Counted from the stretch's first letter, positions 44,427-54,208 are shown. The stretch is 64,000 nucleotides of DNA from Parabacteroides distasonis ATCC 8503 (GCF_000012845.1 NC_009615.1:4714501-4778500); one strand, 5' to 3'. The notes: a model not told the origin generated them from the sequence alone. Numbers and translations are program-made.

Positions 44427-46214
44427 TTATTTAAAAAACAGTCGTATGTCCTCTTCCGAAAACAATATAGCGGTATTGACTAGTGCCAAATGGGAATATG
44501 CTTGAGGAAAATTCCCCAGTTGCTCCTTGGTTTCAAAATCAATGTCTTCACTGAAAAGTCCCAAGTGATTTGAATTATGAAGCATTTCCTCAAACAGACT
44601 ACGTGCTTCTTCTTTTTCTCCTATGACATAAAGAGCACGAATGAGCCAGAACGTACAAATAGTAAAGGCGGAAGAGGGAAGTCCGAAATCATCATGAGAT
44701 TTATAACGGTACATCAACCCTTTGTAAAGTAACGCATTCTTTATCGCTTGCACTGTTTTATGGTAGCGTATGTCTCTCGGATCGATAAATCCGTACGGTT
44801 CCATTAACAACAAGGACGCATCAAGGTCGGAATTACCGTAGGCTTGCGAGAAACTTTGCATCTCTTCTTTCCAACCGTTTTTCATGACATTTTCTTTGAT
44901 TACGGCCACTTCTTCCGACCAACGTCTCCGGTATGTCGGTTTGTTTAATAAATCTGCAATACGAGCTCCCCTGTCTAATGCGACCCAGCACATAACTTTG
45001 GAGGAAACAAAATGCTGTCCTTCTCCTCTAATCTCCCAAATGCCTTTGTCTGGTTTTTTCCAGTCAATCATCACATTCGTCAGGATACTTTTTACCATTT
45101 CCCACATATCTTCCACCTCGTCCAATGTACCGGGCATCAAACGATAGTATTGGTAGATCAGGTCCATTAAATAGCCGAACGAGTCATTTTGAAGCTGGTG
45201 GTAAGCATCATTACCGATCCGAACGGGTCGTGAGTTCTTATAACCGGAAAGATGTCCCAGAATAACTTCCGTCAATTTTCTTTCTCCGCGAATACCGTAC
45301 ATGATCTGGTAAGTATCGTGTTGAGAAACAAAAGTAGACTGGACAAATCTCATGAACCGCCTTGCGGCTTCGACATGGCCTATCTGGAACAAAGTTTCAA
45401 TGGACATGGAGGCGTCGCGCAGCCAACAAAAACGATAATCCCAGTTACGGACTTCTCCGATCGTTTCCGGTAGGCTAGTTGTTATGGCCGCCAATACGGC
45501 TCCATTATAAAAAGACATCAATTTTAAAACTAGGAGACTTCGCTCAATGACATCGTTATAGACCGTAAACTTCTTGGTTCGGTCAGTCCAATTTAGCCAA
45601 TAAACCAGCGTCCGGCAGTATTCCAGTTTCTCACGCTCAATGTTGACGGGGATTACTTTCTCGTTATATGAAAGTAGCAAGAACTCGTCCTTAGCCAGTA
45701 TGATTTCTTTCTGTTCCAAGATCTTGTGCAAAGGTAGTGAGGAATAAAGATATTGCCTATCTTTGCTGTTAGAAGTAGAGTAGGTCTCTATATATTCCGA
45801 GGTCGTGTTGAAAATTGTCTTTCCACGGGCATAGTCCGGAGCCGGCTCATAGTTGATTTTAAAACGGGGAGTACCTTTGATTCTGCGGATATATCGGTAG
45901 ATCTCTGCCGGACGATAACAATTGCTCGCATCGCTCAGATGGTAACAAGGCATGAAATCTACAACGGCAAATTCATTTTCTTCTGATACGAAGTTGGTCG
46001 AAAGAATATTTGTATGAGGAACATACGATTGCGATATTTGATAATCCGGAGAAACCTCGAAGCCGAAATATCCCCCTTTCTCCCGATCGAGCAATGACGC
46101 AAAGATGGAAGGTGAGTCGAAGTTAGGGAAACATAACCAATCTATACTGCCTTTATCCGAAATCAAAGCCGCTGTGCAGCAATTTCCTATTACTCCGTAA
46201 TTTAACTTGTCCAT
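44427..46214 (-). CDS. GH15 glucoamylase/trehalase-type glycoside hydrolase
   Basis: The 595-residue cytosolic enzyme has the trehalase-like N-terminal domain (NCCTAALISDKGSIDWLCFP) and a GH15 (alpha/alpha)6 domain with VRNWDYRFCWLRDASMS near 265 and WEIRGEGQHFVSSKVMCW near 410, which includes a catalytic Glu. It follows the TPS/TPP gene by 29 bases on the same strand, so a trehalase role (breaking down the product of its neighbour) is likely. No signal peptide, consistent with an intracellular substrate. Confidence 0.88.
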   Translation of the reverse strand: MDKLNYGVIGNCCTAALISDKGSIDWLCFPNFDSPSIFASLLDREKGGYFGFEVSPDYQISQSYVPHTNILSTNFVSEENEFAVVDFMPCYHLSDASNCYRPAEIYRYIRRIKGTPRFKINYEPAPDYARGKTIFNTTSEYIETYSTSNSKDRQYLYSSLPLHKILEQKEIILAKDEFLLLSYNEKVIPVNIEREKLEYCRTLVYWLNWTDRTKKFTVYNDVIERSLLVLKLMSFYNGAVLAAITTSLPETIGEVRNWDYRFCWLRDASMSIETLFQIGHVEAARRFMRFVQSTFVSQHDTYQIMYGIRGERKLTEVILGHLSGYKNSRPVRIGNDAYHQLQNDSFGYLMDLIYQYYRLMPGTLDEVEDMWEMVKSILTNVMIDWKKPDKGIWEIRGEGQHFVSSKVMCWVALDRGARIADLLNKPTYRRRWSEEVAVIKENVMKNGWKEEMQSFSQAYGNSDLDASLLLMEPYGFIDPRDIRYHKTVQAIKNALLYKGLMYRYKSHDDFGLPSSAFTICTFWLIRALYVIGEKEEARSLFEEMLHNSNHLGLFSEDIDFETKEQLGNFPQAYSHLALVNTAILFSEEDIRLFFK

Positions 46215-46243
46215 AAAAATTATTTTTTATTTGTCCACAATCC

Positions 46244-48481
46244 TTAAAAAAAATCAACGGTGGCTTTCAGTTGACCTTTTATGCTTCTGGAAGTCGTTCC
46301 GTAACTAACACCTTCACCCGACAGTTCTTCCAAAAAAGGCAATACTTCTTCCTGCGAGGACAGATTGTATTTGGCTTTTTCAGATACAATTCCAACTTTA
46401 ACTGTTATGGCGGATACTGGAAGAGCCCGGAACATATCCTCATCCGTCGTGTCATCTCCCATTGCTAGTATAAAATCATAGCGGGAAGCCAATAATAGGC
46501 GATCTACTTCCGAACCTTTTGTGTATTCTGGAGATTTTATTTCCACGACTTTGTTGCCCTGCATGATTTGTAATCCCTTTCTCAGGCAAACAGGCATTAT
46601 AGCCTTTGTTAGCTGTTGCGCTCTCAGCTCTCCCAGCCAGGCGTCCGATTCTCTATAATGCCAGGCAAGAGCAGCTTCTTTTGTCTCAAGATGAGAGTAC
46701 GGGGTTTTGCTTACAAACAAATTTAGAATAAACAATAGCTCCGAATCCCACTCTCGATTGCCTATGTTTTTATGCCATGCGCCTTTTTCCTTGTAAAATG
46801 CACCATGCTCGGCGGCAAAAGACAGAGGAAGATCTCCCAGCCATTTCTCCAATGTATAGTGGTCCCGCCCGCTATTAATGGTTACATGATTCCGAGAGTC
46901 GGAACAAAAACGCTGTAACAGGTCTCGTAATGCAGGTGTTGGAGCTGCATCTTCCGGATGATTTTTGAATGCAGTTAATGTTCCGTCGTAATCCAGCAAA
47001 ATCAAGCGCTTTTTCGCTTGGTCATATAATGTTTTGATTTCGTTCTGGTCTTGTGCGGAGATCTTTTTCTTTTGTAATCGTTTGTTTTTCTCTGCGGCCT
47101 GCCGCCATTCTCTCATGAAATCCGCAGCCCATTTGTTTACGGTTTGAACCGAAAGGATGGCTTGCATTCGCTGAAGCCTTTCTCTTTGTTCCTCCAATGG
47201 CATTTTCAATGCACGGCAAATGGCTTGTTCGATCTGGTCCGTGTCGTTTGGATTAATCAATAAAGCATCAGACAATTCAACCGAAGCACCGGCCATTTCA
47301 CTTAAAATGAGTACCCCCGGATTATCTTGTTTGGTAGCGACATACTCTTTTGCCACAAGATTCATACCATCGCGCAAAGGGGTTACCAAGGCTATATCGG
47401 CAACATAATACATCGCTACCAATTCCTCAAAAGAGAAACCGTGATAAAAATAACATACCGGAGTCCAATTCATGGTAGAGTAAGTTCCATTGATAGAACC
47501 GATCTCCTCGTCTATTTTGGTTTTCAATTCGGCATAACTGCCTACATGGTCGCGAGAGGGGACGATAACCATCGCCAATGTCACTTTCCCGTGATATTCC
47601 GGATGATTTTTCAAAAAAGAGGCGAATCCGTAAAGACGGTGCAATATTCCTTTGCTGTAATCCAGTCGGTCTACCGATATGATTAACTTATGATCTCCAA
47701 ATAGAAGTCGTGTTTTCTCTACTGCGTGGTGGACTTTGTCATCAGCTATCACATTGTGATAAAGATCATAGTTTATCCCCATCGGTAATGCATCCACACG
47801 GGTTACACGATCATTCATTTGAACTTCATCCAGATTGAAATTCTTATGAAGGATGCGTTCCGTCGCACTGATGAAATGACGCATATAATCGTGAATGTGA
47901 AAAGCGACAAAGTCGGCTCCCAAAAGTCCGTTCAGGATCTCGACCCTTTCGGGCAGAATCCGGAAAAGTTCATGTGAAGGGAACGGAATATGGTGGAAAT
48001 ACCCGATATGAAGGTTGGGAAACTTCTCACGGAGCATGCCCGGCAACAGCATTAACTGATAGTCCTGTACCCAAACCCAATCATTAGGTTCAACTATCCG
48101 AGATATCTCTTCACAAAAAACAGCATTGACTTCCCTATATGATTCCCAAAAGTTCTTTTTATATAACGTATAAGCAAAAAAGTAATGACAGAGGGGCCAT
48201 AGGGTACTGTTGCTATATCCTTCGTAGTAATTTTCATACTGCCTGTCGGATAAGAATACCGGATGATAATTATTTTTTTCCAATTGACTGCAAATGTCAT
48301 CTTTTTCCGTCTTTTGTTCTACGCAGACGCCAGGCCAACCAATCCAATGTTTTTCACAATCAACGTCCAATGACTTCAAACCTGTAGCCAGCCCTCCTTC
48401 GCTCCGTGAAAAAACAAATTTTCCATCGGAGGAACGTGTAACTTTTACAGGCAACCTATTCGAAATGATAAATAATCTCAT
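46244..48481 (-). CDS. trehalose-6-phosphate synthase/phosphatase fusion
   Basis: The ATG at 48481 (MRLFIISNRLPV) is the normal TPS start; a longer frame start would add leader sequence. The 745-residue protein has a GT20 OtsA domain (about 1-470: WIGWPG, YSKGILHRLYGF, GMNLVAKEYVA, LILSEMAGAS) joined to an OtsB HAD phosphatase (about 490-735: LILLDYDGTLTAF and GDDTTDEDMFRAL). It makes trehalose from UDP-glucose and glucose-6-phosphate, a compatible solute. Upstream lie a sigma-54-like promoter and the inverted motif. Confidence 0.93.
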   Translation of the reverse strand: MRLFIISNRLPVKVTRSSDGKFVFSRSEGGLATGLKSLDVDCEKHWIGWPGVCVEQKTEKDDICSQLEKNNYHPVFLSDRQYENYYEGYSNSTLWPLCHYFFAYTLYKKNFWESYREVNAVFCEEISRIVEPNDWVWVQDYQLMLLPGMLREKFPNLHIGYFHHIPFPSHELFRILPERVEILNGLLGADFVAFHIHDYMRHFISATERILHKNFNLDEVQMNDRVTRVDALPMGINYDLYHNVIADDKVHHAVEKTRLLFGDHKLIISVDRLDYSKGILHRLYGFASFLKNHPEYHGKVTLAMVIVPSRDHVGSYAELKTKIDEEIGSINGTYSTMNWTPVCYFYHGFSFEELVAMYYVADIALVTPLRDGMNLVAKEYVATKQDNPGVLILSEMAGASVELSDALLINPNDTDQIEQAICRALKMPLEEQRERLQRMQAILSVQTVNKWAADFMREWRQAAEKNKRLQKKKISAQDQNEIKTLYDQAKKRLILLDYDGTLTAFKNHPEDAAPTPALRDLLQRFCSDSRNHVTINSGRDHYTLEKWLGDLPLSFAAEHGAFYKEKGAWHKNIGNREWDSELLFILNLFVSKTPYSHLETKEAALAWHYRESDAWLGELRAQQLTKAIMPVCLRKGLQIMQGNKVVEIKSPEYTKGSEVDRLLLASRYDFILAMGDDTTDEDMFRALPVSAITVKVGIVSEKAKYNLSSQEEVLPFLEELSGEGVSYGTTSRSIKGQLKATVDFF

Positions 48482-48506
48482 ATTTGAAATATTATATACA
48501 ACACAA

Positions 48507-48523
48507 AGCAAAATCCATACCAA
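48507..48523 (-). promoter_or_regulatory. -24/-12 (sigma-54) promoter of the trehalose operon
   Basis: Minus strand TTGGTAT-GGATT-TTGCT, GG and GC ten bases apart; it lies 26-42 bases before the TPS/TPP ATG. Confidence 0.6.
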
Positions 48524-48581
48524 TTTGTATTTGTCATTGATAAACAGATGTTTGCAAATAGGGAAGCCTAAGTAATATTAC

Positions 48582-48607
48582 CAAAATGAAAAACACTTTT
48601 TCATTTT
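48582..48607. promoter_or_regulatory. inverted enhancer-like motif upstream of the trehalose operon
   Basis: AAAATGAAAAA (48583-48593) and TTTTTCATTTT (48597-48607) are perfect 11-bp inverted arms around CAC; CAAAATGAAA is at 48582-48591. It sits about 60-100 bases upstream of the minus-strand promoter and also upstream of the plus-strand small membrane gene, where a weaker TTGGCATTATC is found near 48699. Confidence 0.6.
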
Positions 48608-48800
48608 AGTTGTTTTTTTTACTTTCAATTTAGAATTAATATTTTTAATCGATTGATATATAGTGATTTATGTTTGTTGTTTTCTAATTAGTCTGATTTT
48701 GGCATTATCTTTATCAGTTTAGATTTCCGAAGAAAGTATCATTAATATTCATCTTCGGTTGTCTGCTATAAGAAACAATGTAGAACAACAAAGAAACAAA

Positions 48801-49019
48801 ATGGTATTTTTTATTTATCAGTTAGGCTCGCTTGCCTCTGTATGGGCAATCAGCAATTTAATAAAAAAAGATGTTCCTCAAAGGATCAAAAACAAGATTA
48901 TCGTTCTGTTACTAGTAACAAGCTGGATTGGTGTTTTGGGGTATTTTTTCATTTTGAAAAACAGGATTGAAAAATGGTGGCCTTGCAAGAAGTACTTGGT
49001 TGCTCATAGAAGGATATGA
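48801..49019 (+). CDS. small two-helix membrane protein (PLDc_N-like)
   Basis: The ATG at 48801 (MVFFIYQLG) is used instead of an upstream TTG. The 72-residue protein has two membrane helices (about 3-17 and 29-50) separated by a basic loop, with a KNRIEKWWP segment after the second, resembling the PLDc_N two-helix module. It is in the salt-response block next to the inverted motif. No function can be deduced. Confidence 0.55.
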   Translation: MVFFIYQLGSLASVWAISNLIKKDVPQRIKNKIIVLLLVTSWIGVLGYFFILKNRIEKWWPCKKYLVAHRRI

Positions 49020-49182
49020 GTTTCATATTATATATTATTGCAATTAAAGTTGTTTTATGTGTACCAAAATCTTTTTCTCCATTCATTCTGTAAAGATTTG
49101 AATTGTTTTTTTCTTTTTGAGCCGTGGATATAATTTATTCACGGCTTATTTAAAGGATTTGATTTCAAAAATTAGGATACAA

Positions 49183-49656
49183 ATGGAAAAGAATATGCGG
49201 ATGAAATTTTTAAAGCAACGGATAACGGTAATATTACTGTTAGTGGCTAGCGTATGTATATGTGGTAGCATCAATGAATTCTATGTCTTCGAAAATGATT
49301 ATTATTTTAAATATCTGCTGAATACTTTTACAGGAATCATCCTTTTGACAGGAATTGCCTATTTATGCTATCCTCAAAAGAAGACAAATCAGGAAAATGA
49401 ATTGGTGCTGAATGAATACAAACTGGTGTATGAAACGGAGTCTACCGCATCGCAATATTTTATTTCTGATACAGAAGCTTGGAACACATTAAGAAAACAA
49501 TTGAAAACAACAGCTCAAGGACATGCTATTTTATATATCAGCGAAAGTTGCGAATTGCCTATAATCAATAACATGATTTTAGCTAAAAAGAGAAATTTCG
49601 ATTGTTGGAAGCCTGCCTGTGCAGGGCAGATATCTAAAGATTTTGGTGAGATTTAA
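49183..49656 (+). CDS. membrane-anchored protein of unknown function
   Basis: The ATG at 49183 (MEKNMRMKFLKQR) gives 157 residues with two membrane helices (about 12-30 and 43-65) and a soluble C-terminal part (about 75-157). Within that, ILYISESCELPIINNMIL loosely resembles the LFLDE-GELPL region of NtrC-type AAA domains, which would fit the regulator ruin just downstream, but the match is weak and other motifs are missing. Either an unrecognised small membrane protein or part of a decayed gene. Confidence 0.45.
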   Translation: MEKNMRMKFLKQRITVILLLVASVCICGSINEFYVFENDYYFKYLLNTFTGIILLTGIAYLCYPQKKTNQENELVLNEYKLVYETESTASQYFISDTEAWNTLRKQLKTTAQGHAILYISESCELPIINNMILAKKRNFDCWKPACAGQISKDFGEI

Positions 49657-49674
49657 AGTGATCGTAAAAAATAT

Positions 49675-49883
49675 ATGGCAGCCATAAAACGATGTCCATG
49701 GAAAGGAAATGTCAATTATCTGAAAATACGGGGAATAATATTGAATTGGACCTAGTCAGCGTTGAAAAGCACCACATTCAGAAAGTTCTCCAACATACTA
49801 ACGGATACAAACCCGAAGCTGCTCGTCCTCTTGGGATAGCCTTAACCACACTTTATAGGAAGATGGAAGCCTATGGACTATAA
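49675..49883 (+). pseudogene. remnant of an NtrC-type sigma-54 activator
   Basis: Two pieces in different frames match the end of a sigma-54 activator: IKRCPWKGNVNYLK (49675-49728), like the YPWPGNVREL end of the AAA domain, and VEKHHIQKVLQHTNGYKPEA with LGIALTTLYRKMEAYGL (to 49883), a Fis-type helix-turn-helix. The receiver and most of the AAA domain are missing, and the linking region is frameshifted. It lies directly upstream of the kdp sigma-54 promoter, where the two-component regulator would be expected. Confidence 0.75.
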
Positions 49884-49951
49884 TGTGGAACACTTTGTTC
49901 TTGCATACCCGGTAGGTTTACCTAAAACAGGCAGCTTGCCTTTTTTATATA

Positions 49952-49990
49952 CCTTTTCAAAATGAAAATATCTTTTTCCTTTTGAAAAGG
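49952..49990. promoter_or_regulatory. inverted enhancer-like motif upstream of kdp
   Basis: CCTTTTCAAAA (49952-49962) and TTTTGAAAAGG (49980-49990) are perfect 11-bp inverted arms; CAAAATGAAA is at 49958-49967. It lies about 80-115 bases upstream of the -24/-12 promoter. Confidence 0.6.
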
Positions 49991-50067
49991 ATTGAGCATA
50001 TTACATAATAATATTATTTTTTGATTATATAGCTGATAAACAATGTATTGTGCAAGAACTCGATTTT

Positions 50068-50085
50068 TTGGCACAGCTTTGGCAT
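50068..50085 (+). promoter_or_regulatory. -24/-12 (sigma-54) promoter of the kdp operon
   Basis: TTGGCACAGCTTTGGCAT: TGGCAC at the -24 side and GC at the -12 side with exactly ten bases between GG and GC. It lies 52 bases before the first small gene. Best sigma-54 match in the window. Confidence 0.72.
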
Positions 50086-50136
50086 ATAGTAGGGTGGAAA
50101 ACAAATAAATAGTATTAACAATTAAAAAAGACAAGT

Positions 50137-50232
50137 ATGGAAGATACGTTATCATTTTTGTTCTTGTGTGCTACCGGTGTAGCATGCTATTGGTTTTTCT
50201 TCAAGTGTGTGGACTGGTTTGAGAAAATTTAA
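50137..50232 (+). CDS. 31-residue membrane peptide at the head of the kdp operon
   Basis: An ATG seven bases after an AAAAAAG stretch opens a 31-codon frame with one hydrophobic helix (FLFLCATGVACYWFFF) and a charged end (VDWFEKI). It is the first coding frame behind the sigma-54 promoter and 22 bases before kdpF. It may be a second small Kdp accessory peptide. Not recognised. Confidence 0.5.
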   Translation: MEDTLSFLFLCATGVACYWFFFKCVDWFEKI

Positions 50233-50254
50233 TGTAAGAAAGGAGAATTAAATT

Positions 50255-50335
50255 ATGTTTTTAGCACTGTTTATACTTTGCTTATTGATCTTCGGGTATT
50301 TGATGTATGTCCTAATTAAGCCTGAAAAGTTTTAA
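50255..50335 (+). CDS. kdpF: KdpF, small stabilising subunit
   Basis: The 26-residue hydrophobic peptide ends FGYLMYVLIKPEKF, the classical KdpF ending, behind an AGGAG element at 50240-50245. KdpF binds the Kdp complex in the membrane. Lies 27 bases before kdpA. Confidence 0.85.
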   Translation: MFLALFILCLLIFGYLMYVLIKPEKF

Positions 50336-50362
50336 TGGTAATTAGTTTTTTTAAGTGAAAAG

Positions 50363-52072
50363 ATGAATACAGAAATTTTAGGTGTAGCATTGCAGATATT
50401 GCTGCTGCTGGTTATCAGTTACCCGCTGGGAAAGCATATCGCCAAGGTGTATAAGGAGGGAAACGACTGCATGCGTTTCATGGCTCCAATTGAAAGATTT
50501 ATTTACAAGCTGGCGGGTATCAACCCCAATGAAGAGATGGATTGGAAGGCATTCTTGAAATCTCTGCTTATTATAAACGTATTTTGGTTCTTCTGGGGTA
50601 TGATCCTGTTGGTATCGCAAGGATATCTTCCTTTGAATCCTGATGGGAACAGCGGACAAAGTCCAGATTTGGCGTTCAACACGTGTATTAGTTTCATGGT
50701 TAACTGTAACTTGCAGCACTATAGCGGAGAAAGCGGTTTGACTTATTTTACACAGTTGTTCGTCATCATGTTGTTCCAGTTCATCACTGCTGCAACAGGT
50801 ATGGCTGCCATGGCTGGAATTATGAAGTCGATGGCCGCCAAAACAACTAAAACAATCGGTAACTTCTGGCACTATTTAGTGATCAGCTGTACACGTATCC
50901 TTTTCCCGATGTCTCTGATCGTGGGTTTCATCCTGATCATACAAGGTACGCCGATGGGCTTTGACTCCAAAATGACAATCCCGACATTGGAAGGAGCTGA
51001 ACAAACTGTTTCACAAGGTCCTACAGCTGCAATCGTTCCGATTAAACAGTTAGGTACGAATGGTGGTGGTTACTTCGGAGTAAACTCTTCTCACCCATTG
51101 GAAAACCCGACTTACCTGACCAATATTGTAGAATGTTGGTCTATTCTGATCATTCCGATGGCATTGGTATTTGCTTTGGGATTTTATCTGAAACGTAAAA
51201 AGTTAGGTTATGTGATCTATGGTGTGATGCTGTTTGCTTATCTTTTGGGGGTATTCTGTAACGTTCACTATGAGATGGCAGGTAACCCGAAAATCGACGA
51301 GATGGGTATTGACCAGTCTTGCGGTGCTATGGAAGGTAAGGAAACCCGTCTGGGTCCGGGCGCAACCGCTTTGTGGTCTGTGACTACGACCGTCACCTCT
51401 AATGGTTCCGTTAACGGTATGCACGACAGTACAATGCCTCTTTCTGGTATGGTGGAGATGTTGAACATGCAGATCAATACATGGTTTGGTGGTGTCGGCG
51501 TAGGTTTCATGAACTACTATGCATTCTTGATTATAGCCGTATTCATCAGCGGTTTGATGGTCGGACGTACGCCGGAATTCTTAGGTAAAAAGGTAGAAGC
51601 CCGAGAAATGAAGATTGCAACGATCGTTTCGTTGGCTCACCCATTCGTGATTTTGATCTTTACGGCTATCTCTTCCTACGTATGGGTATATGCCCCTGAA
51701 TTCGTAGAGAGCGAGGGTGGCTGGTTGAACAACCCTGGTTTCCATGGTTTCAGTGAAATGTTATATGAATATACTTCTTCTTCTGCTAACAACGGTTCCG
51801 GTTTTGAAGGATTAGGCGACAATACCTATTTCTGGAACTACACTTGCGGTTTGGCACTGATCATTTCACGTTATTTGCCAATTGTCGGACAGGTAGCTAT
51901 TGCAGGTCTTTTGGCAAACAAGAAGTACACTCCGGAGAGTGCGGGTACATTAAAGACTGATACGGTTACATTCGGTGTGATGACATTCTTCGTAATCGTC
52001 ATCGTTGCTGCCTTGTCATTCTTCCCGGCACAAACATTAGGCCCGATCGCCGAATATTTTAGTATTTACTAA
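50363..52072 (+). CDS. kdpA: KdpA, potassium-binding channel subunit
   Basis: The 569-residue membrane protein has the superfamily-of-K-transporters repeats, including the filter region GTNGGGYFGVNSSHPLENP near 230 and NNGSGFEGLGDN near 475. It is the K+ selective subunit of the KdpFABC ATPase, used at very low external potassium. Full length, no defects. Confidence 0.95.
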   Translation: MNTEILGVALQILLLLVISYPLGKHIAKVYKEGNDCMRFMAPIERFIYKLAGINPNEEMDWKAFLKSLLIINVFWFFWGMILLVSQGYLPLNPDGNSGQSPDLAFNTCISFMVNCNLQHYSGESGLTYFTQLFVIMLFQFITAATGMAAMAGIMKSMAAKTTKTIGNFWHYLVISCTRILFPMSLIVGFILIIQGTPMGFDSKMTIPTLEGAEQTVSQGPTAAIVPIKQLGTNGGGYFGVNSSHPLENPTYLTNIVECWSILIIPMALVFALGFYLKRKKLGYVIYGVMLFAYLLGVFCNVHYEMAGNPKIDEMGIDQSCGAMEGKETRLGPGATALWSVTTTVTSNGSVNGMHDSTMPLSGMVEMLNMQINTWFGGVGVGFMNYYAFLIIAVFISGLMVGRTPEFLGKKVEAREMKIATIVSLAHPFVILIFTAISSYVWVYAPEFVESEGGWLNNPGFHGFSEMLYEYTSSSANNGSGFEGLGDNTYFWNYTCGLALIISRYLPIVGQVAIAGLLANKKYTPESAGTLKTDTVTFGVMTFFVIVIVAALSFFPAQTLGPIAEYFSIY

Positions 52073-52088
52073 TTGACAGATTAAGAAG

Positions 52089-54128
52089 ATGAGAAATAAC
52101 AAAACTGCTTCTTTATTTCCAAAGAAGCTCGTTATAGAAAGTTTGAAGCAATCATTCATTAAGTTGAATCCGCGGATGATGTTCCGTAACCCGATCATGT
52201 TTATCGTGGAGGTGGTGACATTCGTCATGTTGTTTGTTACGATTTGGGCGGCTACCACCGGTGATACGACACAAGGATCTTTCGGTTACAATATCTTAGT
52301 GTTTATTGTATTGTTCGCCACGTTGCTTTTCGCCAACTTCGCAGAGGCGATTGCAGAGGCACGAGGCAAGGCACAGGCCGACAGTTTGCGTAAGACCCGG
52401 GAAGAAACTCCTGCCAAATTGTGTGTCGGTAACAAGATTGAAACGGTCAGTTCTTCTCAGTTGAAGAAAGGCGACATCTTTATTTGTGAAGCCGGCGACA
52501 CGATTCCTTCCGATGGTGAAATTATCGAAGGTCTGGCTTCTATCGATGAAAGCGCCATCACAGGTGAATCTGCTCCGGTGATCCGTGAAGCGGGTGGAGA
52601 CAAGAGTTCTGTAACAGGCGGTACGAAAGTATTGTCCGACCAGATCAAGGTGAAAGTGACGACCGAACCGGGTGAAAGTTTCTTGGATAAGATGATCGCC
52701 TTGGTGGAAGGCGCTTCTCGCCAGAAAACTCCGAACGAAATCGCCTTGACAATCTTGCTGGCAGGTTTTACATTGGTATTCGTTGTTGTTTGCGGTACCT
52801 TGAAACCGTTTGCTGATTATTCCAACACGACGATTACGATCGCGGCCTTTATCTCTTTGTTCGTTTGTTTGATCCCGACTACGATCGGTGGTTTGTTATC
52901 TGCCATCGGTATTGCCGGTATGGATCGTGCGTTGTCTGCTAATGTGATCACCAAATCCGGTAAGGCGGTTGAAACAGCCGGTGACATTGATACTTTGCTG
53001 CTCGACAAGACCGGTACGATCACGATCGGTAACCGTAAAGCAACCCAGTTCTATCCGGTATCCGGCATTGACGAACACTCTTTTGTACAAGCTTGTCTAC
53101 TGTCCTCTCTTTCAGACGATACACCCGAAGGTAAGTCAATCGTGGAATTGGGACGTGAAAAAGGTGTACGTGTACATGATCTGAATACATCCGGATCAAA
53201 GATGATCAAGTTTACGGCAGAAACTAAATGTTCAGGAGTGGATTTGGCAAACGGTACTCGCATCCGTAAAGGAGCTTTTGATGCTATTCGTAAGATGAGT
53301 GAGGCTGCCGGCAACAAATATCCGAAAGAGGTGGCCGATTTGGTTCAGAAGATCACGAGTAACGGCGGTACTCCGCTGGTTGTTTCACAGGATGATTTCA
53401 TCATTGGTGTGATCGAGTTACAGGATATCATCAAACCGGGTATCCAAGAACGTTTTGAACGTTTGCGTAAGATGGGTGTGAAGACGGTAATGGTAACCGG
53501 TGATAATCCGTTGACCGCAAAATATATCGCTGAAAAAGCCGGTGTAGACGATTATATCGCCGAAGCCAAACCGGAAGACAAGATGAACTATATCCGTAAG
53601 GAACAGGAAAACGGTAAGCTGGTCGCCATGATGGGGGACGGTACGAACGATGCCCCGGCCTTGGCTCAGGCAAACGTTGGTGTCGCAATGAACAGTGGTA
53701 CGCAGGCTGCCAAGGAAGCTGGTAATATGGTTGATTTGGACAACGACCCAACGAAACTGATCGAGATTGTCGAAATCGGTAAACAGTTGCTGATGACTCG
53801 CGGTACGCTGACTACTTTCAGTATCGCTAACGACGTGGCCAAGTATTTCGCTATCGTACCAGCTCTGTTCATGGTTACGATCCCGGCATTGGCCCCGATG
53901 AACATCATGCACCTGCACAGTCCGGAATCAGCGATCCTAAGTGCGATCATCTTTAATGCGATCATCATCCCGATTCTGATCCCTCTGGCATTACGTGGTG
54001 TGGCTTATAAACCGATCGGTGCTTCCGCATTGCTTCGTCGCAACTTGCTGATCTACGGTTTGGGCGGTGTAATTGCCCCGTTCATTGGTATCAAGTTGAT
54101 AGATATGATTGTAAGTTTATTCATGTAA
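52089..54128 (+). CDS. kdpB: KdpB, P-type ATPase subunit
   Basis: The 679-residue ATPase has TGES at 158-161, the phosphorylation motif DKTGT with Asp306, and [18 protein letters not shown] in the hinge. It powers K+ uptake through KdpA. Starts 16 bases after kdpA. Normal length and motifs. Confidence 0.96.
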   Translation: MRNNKTASLFPKKLVIESLKQSFIKLNPRMMFRNPIMFIVEVVTFVMLFVTIWAATTGDTTQGSFGYNILVFIVLFATLLFANFAEAIAEARGKAQADSLRKTREETPAKLCVGNKIETVSSSQLKKGDIFICEAGDTIPSDGEIIEGLASIDESAITGESAPVIREAGGDKSSVTGGTKVLSDQIKVKVTTEPGESFLDKMIALVEGASRQKTPNEIALTILLAGFTLVFVVVCGTLKPFADYSNTTITIAAFISLFVCLIPTTIGGLLSAIGIAGMDRALSANVITKSGKAVETAGDIDTLLLDKTGTITIGNRKATQFYPVSGIDEHSFVQACLLSSLSDDTPEGKSIVELGREKGVRVHDLNTSGSKMIKFTAETKCSGVDLANGTRIRKGAFDAIRKMSEAAGNKYPKEVADLVQKITSNGGTPLVVSQDDFIIGVIELQDIIKPGIQERFERLRKMGVKTVMVTGDNPLTAKYIAEKAGVDDYIAEAKPEDKMNYIRKEQENGKLVAMMGDGTNDAPALAQANVGVAMNSGTQAAKEAGNMVDLDNDPTKLIEIVEIGKQLLMTRGTLTTFSIANDVAKYFAIVPALFMVTIPALAPMNIMHLHSPESAILSAIIFNAIIIPILIPLALRGVAYKPIGASALLRRNLLIYGLGGVIAPFIGIKLIDMIVSLFM

Positions 54129-54147
54129 AAGTAAAATCAATATTAAA

Positions 54148-54184
54148 AACCTTCCTCCCTCTGTATGAAGATAGGAGGAAGGTT
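54148..54184 (+). other. hairpin between kdpB and kdpC
   Basis: AACCTTCCTCC (54148-54158) and GGAGGAAGGTT (54174-54184) form an 11-bp perfect stem with a 15-base loop in the 80-base kdpB-kdpC gap. There is no T-run; it may protect the upstream message or weaken read-through and so set subunit ratios. Confidence 0.55.
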
Positions 54185-54208
54185 AAGAAAATAAAACAAT
54201 AATTCATT

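Noticed and set aside
48699..48716. A plus-strand sigma-54 promoter for the small membrane protein at 48801 (TTGGCATTATCTTTATCA).
   Set aside because: The -24 half is good but the -12 GC is missing, so it is mentioned only as a weak possibility.
49183..49656. This frame as the middle of the decayed NtrC-type activator.
   Set aside because: One stretch looks like the GELPL region, but it has two membrane helices, lacks Walker A and GAFTGA motifs, and stays open for 157 codons; kept as an unknown protein.
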